Shown here: piece by piece, positions 1 to 12,900 of the stretch | Layout: the number at the start of each line of letters is the position of its first letter | How positions within the stretch are numbered: position 1 is the stretch's first letter | The notes under the pieces: generated by a model | Told to the model about the DNA's origin: nothing | The model's database searches: none | Seen by the model: the letters and a program-made list of their open reading frames with translations, nothing else | NCBI GenBank assembly: GCA_000499405.2 | Contig: HG738140.1 | Location: forward strand, 8,211,560-8,275,559 | Origin: Onchocerca volvulus | Lineage: Eukaryota > Nematoda > Chromadorea > Rhabditida > Onchocercidae | Length of the DNA stretch: 64,000 bases | Reading direction: 5' to 3' | Made by a program: the position numbers and the translations under genes

Positions 1-421
1 TATCTTTCCATATTTTTTGAAATACATATTTCGAATCGATAAGTGGGAGTTAAGTTCAAGTCATCAAATGTGCTGCATGAAACACATTGTCGGGATGTAT
101 GGGGGACATTCACATTGTCACTGTTTTGTTGGTTCTAATTTTCTTTTTATCAATTTTTTTCTTCGCTCTAATATCATTATCAATAAGGATTGAGAAAGTT
201 TTGCTGATAAGAAATCATTGATAAAATGAAGGTATATGGAAGTTTTAGTATAATTCCATCATTCCGGGCTTTTTTCAAACTCTATATAGAATCGTTTTTA
301 ATTTTATAAAACAAGGATTTTTCTTTTTTCCTCTGTTTTAATTAATATTTCATCAGCCATTCTGACTCCATATTTTGAGAATCTCTACAGATGATTAAAC
401 AATAAAGCTGAATGTTTAAAT
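1..421. other. No gene seen
   Basis: AT-rich sequence at the window edge with no reading frame or splice pattern I can support. It may be intronic or intergenic sequence of a gene lying further left. Confidence 0.5.
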
Positions 422-967
422 TTGAAAAGGCAAAATGATGACTATCACGGTCCGGTTCCCCCGATGATAGAACTTAAGAATGTAGTTAATGGTTTTTATT
501 GCGATTTTCTAGAGAGAAATTCACGGCTCAATAACGCGTTCATTCAAGAAGCCAGGAAAATCAAAAAATCGAAGACCATCGAGATATGTATTCTGTTATA
601 TGACAATACTCTTTTGTTTGAGAGAGAGAGAGAAAGAAAGAGAGTCAATTCATTTTATAAAAATTCAATTAAGAGATGATTCATTTAAGTGCTGTCTTTG
701 ATTTTTAACAGGTATTAAAAAGAACAAAATCATTTGCAAATTGATTGATATGAAATTTATTGAATTCAGAATATAATTGAATAAGTTAGAAAATTTTCTG
801 TAACTAATGATGAATACAACAGGGCACCACCGGGAAGCAAATTAGATGACATAAAAGTACACGTTACTGAACAGATGTGTCATATTGATATAAAAATTAG
901 GCGGTATCATTTGACACTATTTCCTTGCTACGTAATCGAAGCGACAAGTATGCCTGATACTTCGTGA
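422..967 (+). CDS. Possible 3' exons of an unidentified upstream gene
   Basis: Two coding-like stretches. The first is open over about 422-595 and includes the segment PVPPMIELKNVVNGFYCDF followed by a basic region, with a possible donor near 596. The second follows a CAACAG acceptor (exon from 823) and runs to a TGA at 965-967, including RAPPGSKLDDIKVHVTEQM and a hydrophobic end. The exon between them is not resolved, and I do not recognise the protein. If real, its stop lies only about 30 bases before the MICAL start at 998, with a TTTACAG acceptor between, as expected for a trans-spliced downstream gene. It could also be chance open frame in AT-rich DNA. A GA microsatellite (about 618-645) lies in the middle. 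Confidence 0.3.
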
Positions 968-997
968 TTGAATATCTTTAATGTGTTTACAGTATGT

Positions 998-3900
998 ATG
1001 GATGCTAACAGATTATTCGACGCCTTTGTCGCAGCCACGAGCTTTACTAAAATTCAACAACTATTCACTCAGCTATGTGCATTGCTGGATATCGATCCAT
1101 ATGATAATTTCAATGTTTTCAGAAGGTATACTAATTATTACATAAATTGCCATTGACATTATATTCCATGTGATCGAAATTTGAATAGTTTTTGTAATTA
1201 TAGGAGTCTGCGAAGATTTAGAAAAGAAATAATGACTTTATAAATAAAAAAATATTTGAAGACTGATATTGGGAGATATGACATAGTCGATTATAAGTGA
1301 ATTTGATTTATCCCTCATATTATAAACGATAGTTTTCCTCTTGAAGAACTGTAATACTATATGAACTTTTGTTTGTTCTTCATTGCAATTAAAAAATGGA
1401 AATTATTTCTGATCTAGTAAGCGTCTATTTTTCAGCTTGAAGTTGCTAAGTTATGCAGAACTTTTCAATTATTGGTTATAAAAACGGAATTATAGACAAA
1501 GAATAAATAATTAATTCGTAACTTTTCAACAAAAGACTCAGAGGAACGAAAAAACATATTCTCCAAAAAGACGCAAAAAAATAAAGATGGCAAAACCTTG
1601 GTTTCACAAATTATTTATTCAAGAAGATGCATTATATAGTTTGAATGAATATAAATAATTAGGAAATAGGGAATAAATGAAGATTAAGATCAGAAAATTT
1701 GCATTTAAAGTCTGACTGCTAAAATGACAATTTCAAATAGACTACTTCTGCGGAATGCAAGATGTACTGTCTTAAATAATTAGCATCAAATCAAATCAAA
1801 TTCAAAAGCGCAAAAAATTCAGTGAAGTGGACAAGAAAAATAAAATTGTTTTTCTTCATTGTGTATGAATAATAATGAAAATATTTGAAACTTTCGATCT
1901 CAATATTTTGAATTAGATATTCGTATGTACAGATTGAAAGCAGAATTAAACGACTGGCGCGCGCAGAAGCTATGGTCACTGTTAGAGAAAAGAGCCGAAC
2001 AAAAAGAATATTGTCACCAAAAAGCATGCGAACGTTTAAGTGTACTTGTCATTGGAGCTGGTTGGATTTTTATCTTTCTGTGGATTTCTAATCGAGCAAC
2101 AGCTATATATTAAAAAAATCTGTCAATGTATTTTTGAATTTGTTACGTCGATCAGAAGATTGTTTTTCTTGTGAATATCACTGAGGATAAGCGGCATGGA
2201 AGTCATCGAAAATGTTGCAGATATTATTGACATATTATGACTCATATCATGCTAAGAGTTCATTTTAGGGCCACTTTACAATTCTCCTATGTAGCACAAA
2301 AATTAATATAAAATTAAAAGTCAATTTAAGGACCATGCGGTTTGCGATCGGCAATTGAATGTGCATTTCTGGGAGCTTATGTTGTGTTGGTGGAACAACG
2401 AGATTGTTTTTCAAGAAATAATGTTTTACATATTTGGCCATTTGTTATACAAGATCTCAAAAACTTGGGCATCAAAATATTTTATCCAAAATTTTGTCGC
2501 GGCAGCATCGATCATATAAGTTAGTTTATTATTATGATTTCAATTTATGAAATTAATTCACAGTTTTGTTCCATCATAGCACTTATTGGTTCAGAGTTTT
2601 ACTAACTTACGCTGATTTGCTTTTGCGTTTCAAGTTTTTTTTGCGTAGGCAATAAATCGTTTTCAAATATGGATACTGAAATCATAATAATATTTAAAAT
2701 AAAATATTTTGATTCATTTTGATTGTGATATTTCTTTATGAAATTATTTTTTTCTTATAAATCATTGTTTTAATTTCTCATTGATTATTGATTCTTTGTA
2801 TTTATTACTTGTTCTAAGTTAGATTAATTTGATAGTTTTCCTGCAGGCATACGCCAATTGCAAATATTTTTGGTGAAAATTGCATTGGTGTTGGGTGTTC
2901 AAATACATGATTCCATCACTTTCCATCGCCTTATTTTTCCCGAGCCTAACGAAAATGGCATAGGTAATTCATCATTAAATTAAGGAAATAGCAACCGAAT
3001 TTTCGTCAATTCTCAAATATGTTTGGTTTTATTTTATACTTTTTGCATTGAATGATTTTTGATTCATTGTTATAGTAGAAGGATGGCGGGCAGAATTTGA
3101 TCCTCCAAAACATATTTTATCGAATTTCGTTTTTGATGCTTTAATTGGTGCGGATGGAAAGCGCAATACAGTACCAGGTTTTATAGTTTTATTAGTTTCT
3201 TTTTAATGCATTTTGCGTGGTGTATGAATTGGATTCTTTTAAGACAATATTAATTTATTAGTCCAGTTATCAAAATGAAGTTCCATCTTTAGGCTTCCCG
3301 AAACGGGAATTGCGTGGCAAATTAGCAATTGGAATAACTGCAAATTTTGTGAATCAACGAACACTTGCTGAAGAAAAAGTCCAAGAAATAAGGTTCTTAT
3401 AATTGTTCCATTCTTTTCACTTTTTTAGAAAGATTTAAATATTAGAAATGCTAAAATTCTAGAGTAGTACTTTATGATTTTAAACTTCTGTTCCCTGTGC
3501 TAACTTCTTTTCGATCTTTTATTTCAGATATTTTTATAGCTGTTGAAGTTTCGTTAGACTTGTTATTATTGAATGATCTTATTATTGCAAGAATCTAGTT
3601 TTCTTTTTTATTTTTATGTAATTCCGTTAATTTTCATTTTCATTTTTTCTGAGTATCATTCTAGTGGTGTTGCTTATATTTTCAATCAACAATTTTTCAA
3701 AGACATGAAAGAAGCAACTGGTGTCGATTTGGAGAATATCGTTTATTATAAAGATGAAACGCATTATTTCGTGATGTGTGCTAAAAAACAAAGTTTGTTG
3801 GAGAAAGGCGTCATTATTGAGGTTCACTGCTATTTAAGCTAAACTTATATAGTCAAGGATTTGCGTATAGTTTGCATATTTTTCAATTTATTATTTCCTA

Positions 3901-6900
3901 TTTTTTTATTTTTTGTTTTTTGATATTATTGTCATTTTTCTTATAGGACAATGAGGATATATCGCTTCTTTTATCGCCCAGTAATATAAACCAGGTATTA
4001 TTTTTTTTAATCTGTTCCTAAAATTATCAGCAGAAATTATTTTGTTAACTGCATTTGTTCAAGCTTATTGAGTTTCTCCAGGAAAAATTATGTAATTATG
4101 CGGCAGAAGCAGCCGATTTCGCCACTGGTGGTAATCTTCCTAGTTTAAAATATGCACGGAATCACAACGGTAATGAAGACATTGCAATGTTTGATTTTAC
4201 ATCGTTGTTTTCGGCGCAATGTTCGGTACGGCTTGTTGAACGGTACGATCGACGATTATTAATGTCAATTGTTGGAGATAGTTTGCATGAGGTAATCTAT
4301 TCATATGTACATGAGCAAAGAAATTGATGTGCTCTAATAAATAGTGATTAATTTGTAGATTATGACTAGAAGTTTAAAACGGAATTTATGATTAAATCGT
4401 CAGTACTTTATTCACGTAGTGTATTGTGTCTATTATTGACACGATGTACTCTAGGTGTGTTCTTGTCCGAACAACGAGTTTGACATAAATTACATTTAGC
4501 TCAAAAGTAAGTTAAAAATTAATGGCTGTAAAGATATTTCAATTGAGAACTTTGATATTATCAAGTAAATGATATAATATTTTGTCATCGCGGTAGAAAA
4601 TTGGGAAATTTCAATAAGCTGCTTCTATGATACAAGATTTATTCGATTGAGGCTTATAAATTTTCGATTGAAAATTTGCACTTATATTTTCATCTATATG
4701 TTGACACATGAAATCGAAATAATTTTAAAAGTTTGAAAATTGAAGAAATGTTCAATTGCAGCCTTTTTGGCCAACAGGATCAGGATGTGCGCGAGGGTTT
4801 CTGGGTGTCTTCGATGCGGCTTGGATGTTAAGAAGTTATGGTTTGAATACGCAAGGTTTAATGGTACTTCTGGCTGAGCGTGAAAGTGTTTACCGATTAT
4901 TGGCACAGGCGAAACCGGATAATTTGCATAAACATACACATAAAGTGTGTTCTGAAGTTTTTAGTTTTTATTATTTAGTATACTCATGAAGCTTACTATA
5001 TATAGAAAATCATTATAAATGGCAGGAGTTGAAACGCTTTTAATATCGCAAGCGAAAATTATTCAGGAAATAGTTTCGATTCTTTGGTGTCCAAGACATT
5101 GCCATCTGATCTTGCATTTCAGGATAATTTTGGTTGCTTTTGCAAAAAATTCAAAATAATTCCGGCTGGACTTTTTGCAGAAGCAACCTAAAAATCTACT
5201 TTTTGCAGTATACGATTGATCCACGAACGCGTTACGTTAGTTTGGAAATGACAGTACAACCGCATGAAATAAGTCATCTGATAGATACAGATAATCCACG
5301 AAATGTGGAAACGAATCAGGCTTTGCCACTACGAGCTGTTAAAGTAGCTGATTGTGTCAGTGAAGCATATATTACAAGGTTGTTTTATTGCTTTGGTATC
5401 AGTTTTAGATTCATAAATAAAGTTCACAGTTCTAATACAGTTGTGAGATTTTATCATAATTGTGAAATAATCAACAAATAGAATTTTTAAAATTCGTTTA
5501 AAATATCAAATTTTTGAATTGCAGATACAAGTTATGGAAGTTCTGTCATCAGGCGCTTGGTGCATATCATTTGCATATTTTCAACTTCCTGGAATGGTAA
5601 TTTAGTTCAACTATGGTTCACATAGTTTTTCCGTTTCTAAATAATAAGCTGAGAATATAGAACCAGTGAGATATGAATTTTTAAATAAAATTTAGCTGGA
5701 ATGATGGACGCGCATTAGCTGCTTTATTAGGAAAATTTCGTCCGGATCTGGTAGATTATTTGTCGCTTTGTGCTGTTGATGATCCTAATGCAGTCATTGA
5801 GGTACATTTTTTGAAAAGTTTAGAATCTTCATGAAAATGCGTTTGAATTTCAATGTTTAATATATCAAGAATTAAAGAAAAAAAATTGTATCTACTAAGT
5901 GCTCTGTTCATCTAATTATATTTTGTTCAAATTTTTTTTTCAGAAAATTTTTGCTGCAGTTAAAGAAGAATATGGTATTGAACCACCTTGTAAAAATCAC
6001 GCAGAATGGATTGATGTAAGCACAGATTTACGAGTTGCCTACATAAGTATCATTGTTGAAGCACTGAAAAGTGATTCACAGCGAATGCGGGAATCGTTAA
6101 TGAATGCTATTAGAACTAGTACAATATCTCACAAAAGGAAAACACGGCAGGTAACCATAGTGATTTTTATCTTTTTGTTGAAAAATAATGTAAACGATCA
6201 AATTCAAGAATACTAAGTATTTGTATAGGTAGATACTTCTCATACAAAGAAAACGGAACCAATCCGCCGTCGAGCATCCGATCTTCTAAATGCTTTTTCA
6301 TCAACTACTGTACTGAGCGAAAATGTGAGTCAATTGATGAAAGATTTTATGGAGAACAAGCAGGACATTGATGTAGGAGAGGTTTTATTTCCTCTTTTTT
6401 ATTTCGATTGAAATTTGAGCCTGTTGTTTTTCTTGAAAAGTATATGGCAATAATTATGGGCATGACATTTTCTTCCAATATTTTAACTCCATAATTGGAG
6501 CTTATTTTTAATTTAGTTTAAGAGATTTTTATCGCATGAAATAGCTTTAAAATCGCGGGTTTTCATTATCATCTTTATTCAGAAATCAACATATTTTCGT
6601 AAGACAGCAGTATTTATTAGCGGCCAAATAAAAATCATTTTGAATATTTTCAAAAATATTATTTTTCCTAATGTTTTTACTAGTGAATTGCAAAAGATCA
6701 AAAAGAAATATTAAGATTTGCTTAGAGTGTTAACATTTTATGGTAACTTGATTTTACAACTTTTTGTCAGATCCGAGATGCAGTAGCAACACTAAGTGAT
6801 GATGAAAAGTCTGGTAATCCGAAATCCTGTAAACGTTTAGGCCGAAATGTTCTCATGCATTCTGTTATATCGCAGCCGACAAAGTACCAGACTAGACGAC

Positions 6901-9900
6901 CTGCTGTTGAGAAACTGAATCCTGAACGGTTGCATGCTGTAAAAAATTTTATTTGTTTCTTATTTATCTCAAGTGACAAGTAGTTACAAGATTCTAAAAC
7001 ATTTCGTTTTCGGTTTTCACACGGGATTTTAGGTTGCAGTTCTTCTCACTTGATTGAATTTCTTTCGAAAGAGTTCTCCAATTTATATTTCTTTCTATTA
7101 TAACTACTAATTTCAAGGTTGAAAGAATTGTGAGTGGTGAGTTAGAGAAGGAAAAGACAGAAGAAATATATCGTAATAAACAGCGTTTGGCGAATGTTTT
7201 TACAAGGAAGATGGACAGACACGATATTGACGAAATGGAATCGAAACTAGAACAAACTGCTATGGGCTTACTTTTCAACAAGGAACAATATCGGGTTCTT
7301 ACTTCCAAGGAAGAGAAGGTAAGTAGTATTTTCTATTTCAAAATATTATTACACCTAAGAAGTTATGATGATAATGAAATTTTCATAAAAGTTGTCTTTT
7401 TTTTTTTTCGAAAACAAGGTAAGCATATATTTTTCTGTTTGTCAACGAAGTAATTATCTGATGAAGGATGAAAGATTTTGAAGTATTTAGATTGATATTG
7501 CTAAGATGCACTTTAGAAAGTTTTTTTTTTTTTTTTTTTGATTCAGCATTCCAAGAAGCCACCTAAAAATAATCCTGAAGTTTAGTATGGATCAATAGTA
7601 ACTCTAATGGGAAACATTTTCTCACAATTTGATTTTGGCTTTCGTGGAATCCATAATTAATGGATAATTGCTTTACTTACTTTCAAAACTGAGTGATTTT
7701 ATTCTCGCATCTTCGAGTGACAGTATGTACATCTCAGTCATTCAATTTTCCATTTTTTTCATTACTTATCAATTATTCACTAGCATTGACTTTTTTGTAT
7801 CCAGAACTTCTTGATATATCAATCTGCTTCTTCCAAGAACAGTTTTCTAATGGCAAAGCGCTTTTTTTTCATGTTCTTATTAAATGTATTTCAGATCATT
7901 TCCGCAAATGCAGCGGCAGCTCGACGTACTGTCAATGAAGGCTTTAAATGTGCCGATGAAAAATATAAGGTTATTTTATTTCATACTTCGTTTGTCTCAT
8001 GTTTTTTATATTTTAAATGCACCTCAATCAACTTTTACTCTGCTGTGCTTAGGTTCAATATAATTTAATTAAATCGTATGCTTCATCTGAACAATAATTT
8101 TTTTTTTTAGGAAATTGACGAAAAGCTATCAAAAGCGGAAACATTGCTAAAGAATCAAAATCTGGCCGGCATTGATATTGTCTCCAGAACAAAAAATAAA
8201 AATGGCGTGGTATCATTCAAAACTTACATATGGTTTTCTCCATAAACAGTTATTTAAAAGTATCCGAAATTCAACGAATTTGAATAAATCTGATTATTGA
8301 TTTCGATATTTCATATTTAATGTTCTGAAAAGAAATAAAAAATTTTAGACAATAAATAATGGAAACAAACCAATAAATATTGGTAAATGTCCACCACCTT
8401 TACCTCCAAAGAAGGCTATATTACAAGAAAGCAGAATCAGTTCAACTTCTCATCCAGAAAATCAAACTGTTATTTTTCGGGTAATACCTGATTTTATTAC
8501 ACATATTTAATTGAGACAAGTATTAGCATTTCAGTGTAATTGAAATTGTATAATTTTTTCCATAAGCAAATCTGCATCAATATGAAGCTGTAGTGGAGTT
8601 TTAAGATGGAATTCGATTATTTGATTTCATTTGAGACCGGAATTTAAATATTTAACATCGGCCGCTTACTGGAAACATCTTGTAAACTTCACTTGGTTTT
8701 TAATTGGTTCAAATTTATTTTTTGATTTTTTCAGAGCAAGTTGCCGTCTTCAAATAATTCCTCGAGACCTTGTTCAGTGCCTGCTATGCAGTTATCGTGC
8801 GATAGTGTTAATGCCCGTCGACAGATTATTTGTCAACTATGTTTGAAAGTTGTTTACTTAGCTGAACGAATACAAGTGGAAGGACTGTTCATCCATAAAA
8901 AGTGCTTTCGTTGTGCCTTTTGTGGGCAGCCGTTACGCCTCGGTAATTGCGCTCAAGATCGAAATCTTCGAAATTTTAATCCGAGGTCCATTTCAGAACG
9001 ATTCTCTATACTATATCTTATTATTTTGTTTATTCCCTAGATTTGATATTCAAAAATTTTCCGAACTTTTTGTGATAACTTTTTTGCAAAATTCTGACTT
9101 ATGTTTTTGCTTATAAAATTAAGAATTGCTTCAGCATGAAAACTTTTTATATTTTTATTTTTATTTTATTAAAGAAAATCATCGAAAGTATTCAACAAAA
9201 GTTAAAGCACAGTATCTTTTGGAGATTTGGATATGATGTTTTTGATGTTGTGCTGGAATTCACTATAAATGATGAATGAGGGGTGCGTTTGTTACTTTCA
9301 AATGGAAGCTCTTTTCTGATTTATTCTGAGATACATTTCCAGATTCTTTTGCATGCAGCACATAAATTTACCAGTTCTAGAAAAGATTGCGCGGATCGAG
9401 AAAAATGGTTGCAAAGCAAATGATGTTGCAGGTGAATTTTTTTTTTAATTTAATAATTTTAAATTTAGATCAAGATATTTGGCGCAGCAATGCTAATTTT
9501 CAAAAAAAGACAACGTCATGTTTTGTCATTTTTCTCGCAAAAAACCTTTTCCAACATTTGTAGAATCGTATTTACCAACAGCGAATAACGCGGTGAATAC
9601 TGTGAATGGATCTACTGCTTCATACATAAATGTTAGTTTATAAATGCTCTACTATTTTCTTAATGTATGAAATATAAAATAGATAGTTGGGACTAATGAA
9701 AGAGGAATTTTAATCAAATCATGAGTTTCTTTGAACATGTAGATTACTTTTATAGCGCAGTAAAGTGTTGAGTTAAACCTGGCACTGCATTCTTATTTTT
9801 ATTTGATAGTTTGAGTTCCAGCAGTCTACAGTGGCACCGGCTATGCAGCGAACTGGACGAAACTCACCAACCACACTCCTCGGCAAAACGATGGAAAAAA

Positions 9901-12900
9901 TGCGTGCTCAGAAAGAAGCAATTGCTGCACTGTCATCATCACGTAAGCATACGACGCGGGAATGCGCTGAATTTGAAATACATTGTCAAAAGGTACCTTG
10001 TTAATTTATGTAAAAAAACTTGGATTTAATAAGGAAATAGAAATCTGTCTGATTTATTTTAAATTTCCTCTAGTCGAACTAGAAATTTTATTACGATTTC
10101 CTCTAGTCGAACTAGAAATTTTATTACGACGTGAAAATACTTTTATCGTGATAGTGAATTCGTTTGTCCAAAGTGCATTTCCAGAAATTTTCTTCACAAG
10201 CATTGTTATACTTTAAGTTTAAGTAAACTGCTCGAATTTTGATTGTCATTCGATTCAGATAGCCGCAAAAGAAAAGACAATTTTAACTAGCAGCAATGGA
10301 ACTTGTTCAAGTAGTCACGATAATTTCAGTGATGAAGAACTATTAGGTAAAGTTTTGACGTGAATTTTGCTTTTGTTGTAATTCGCTGATTAAAATTTTG
10401 AGTATTAAGCTTTATCGTTCTTTAATTTAATATTAATTATTAAAATAAGCAGAAAGTGAAAAGTTTGTACTCTGTATTCGCCGTTTTTCTTATTGCCGTG
10501 CTGAACAATCTTATTATTAATCGCAGTCATTCCATTTTCAGAAGATGATAGTGAATATTTATCACCTGATAATGATGATGAAGATGAAGAGGATGATAAC
10601 AGTGATTTCATGGAAGATGAACTAGTGGATTTCGAATCAACTGTGCTGGAAAATTTTGATAATAGTATCAATAAATCTTTAACGGAAGCACAAGTAATTT
10701 TTTAAAGTTTCGTTTTATATTAGACGCTAATGATTATAAAATTTATTTCAGGGATTCACCTTTTTTCTTAGAAGAGTCAGAGTTAGCTTTACTCTCTCAA
10801 CTTATTTCCATTATCTAGCTTTCAGGTATTAAAACTTTTGAAGATATTCAAGGAACGGCGACAACAGAAATTTCTTAAAGAACATCTAATTATTCCGTCA
10901 ATAGGGCGAGAATGCGAAAAACCTAATGAAAATTTTAATGCAACTATTACCAAAAATAAAAGCGAAATGGCAACTGTTATGAAAGCTGAATCGTCGAAAT
11001 CGCTGATCTCGGTGAATATGAAAAAAGATTTGCTGAAAAGAATTATTTGCTTAGGAATATAATAAAACTATTACTCAATGATTTGCCAACATTAATTTTT
11101 GAATTTGTTTTTTTCCTCTTCTGCTAATGATCATTTAAATTTATATTTAATCTTAGATTTGTTTTTATATATGAATGCATTTATTGGAAAAACATAGACA
11201 AAGAAATTGGCGGAAACTAGAAACTATAGACTACGTTTCAAAGAAAGAAGATTTAGATCATCTCATGTTCAGTAGATCATAATTAAATAATCATAATTTC
11301 AAATCAAATATTGCATATTTTCGAGCATCACCATTTTATTAACGAAACTCAAGATATTTTTAGGAAATATTGTCTCCATTCATGGAAATTAAAGAACCAA
11401 TTCGTACAAAGACTAAATTAAAAACTGACGAAAAATTAGGTAATTTATTTCTATTCATATGCACTAAGTTTTTTCTTTCAATTTTAATTTTGATCAGTTC
11501 TGGAATTCTTTTCGATGCAATTAAGTAACTGGAAACTCAGCCACAAAGTTGTCTTTCTAAAAAATAAGCTTTTGAGCACTGAACTTTGTGTTGCTATATT
11601 TTTTTGATGTATTTTTCAGAATTATGCAAAAGCAGTAAACGTCACTCAATACCCAAGCAATCATCGAAAGGCGTATTTCGTTTTCCTCGCTATCTTTCTC
11701 TACATCTTAGTCAAAGTGATATTGAAGTACTAATTCGCATTCGATAAGATAGGGAAATTAATCTATAATGCTGAGAATATTTTTGTTTTTTTATGTCTGC
11801 ACGAAATTACGTCCAGCATATTCACTGAAAGAAAACGAAGGAATCCATTGGCTTAATTTTCATGCAGTTATTGCGATTATAATTATACTTTTATCCATTT
11901 GAATCTGATAAAATAGTACGTCATGAAGATGTAGTTTACATTTTGATTACTGGATTAAATTTTATATTCTGAACTGAGATGTTCTATACTTTTTTCAAAG
12001 GGCTTATAGAACATCTTCAATGGATCGAAAAACTAATTTTGCTCATTTTTCATCTCCATCGAGCAATGATTATTTTCAGAAAACAGCTGCAATTCATTCA
12101 CAACCAACTGTACGAACAAGTAAGATTTTTTCGCAACTATTAACCATTTCATTCCACCGAATATATTTGAGTGAAATTGAAGATTACAAGTAAAGATTTC
12201 GAAAGAAATGCAGACGAGTCTATTGTAACAAAAAATTATAAATTCCATCAAATGAACATGTTGCATATAATATAATTCCAGATCCTGGTCTTCTAGCCCA
12301 AATATTCAGTATTGAAAGTGTCAAGCCTCTACAGTCTACTAACAAAGTAAGTCGAATAATCAGTCGTTTTGCTAATCCAGATGGAATTATCGAGGTAGAA
12401 AATATTATCTAGTCAGTCATACGAATTTGTGGGTGGAATCAATTACCATTCTGAGATGAGTGCTACATCTCATAAAAATATGACCCAGAAATGCTAGTGA
12501 AATCCTTTTTTTGGGGCGTAATTTTATAAAACAATCATCGGTCATGATCTCACAAAAATTTTAATCAGGAAGTAATTAAATTCTTGACGAAATTTGCAGG
12601 ATTCCAATTTATATTATGCAAATGTCAAAAACCAAAAAGATGCCGGTTTGCTGGGTAAATTTTCAAGCTTCCGAATATTATGAACGCGATAAGATAGTGC
12701 TGGCTTAGAGTTAAGAAGCACGGATATAGTGCTTTTTTAAATTAGAAAAACAACTTCAGTTTTTGGCTTATACCATTAAATATTGTTGAATTCTTTTTTG
12801 AAATGATGAATTCAATTTAGACCTTATTACTTATGAATTTAAGCGGAAATTTTTTCATTGAATGTTTCCAGAGCCAGAAGAAAGGATACTTTCTCGGTGT

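Noticed and set aside
9811..10029. Frame starting [11 protein letters not shown]
   Set aside because: It is the wrong frame of a MICAL exon (9810-9992), whose in-phase reading continues from the previous exon.
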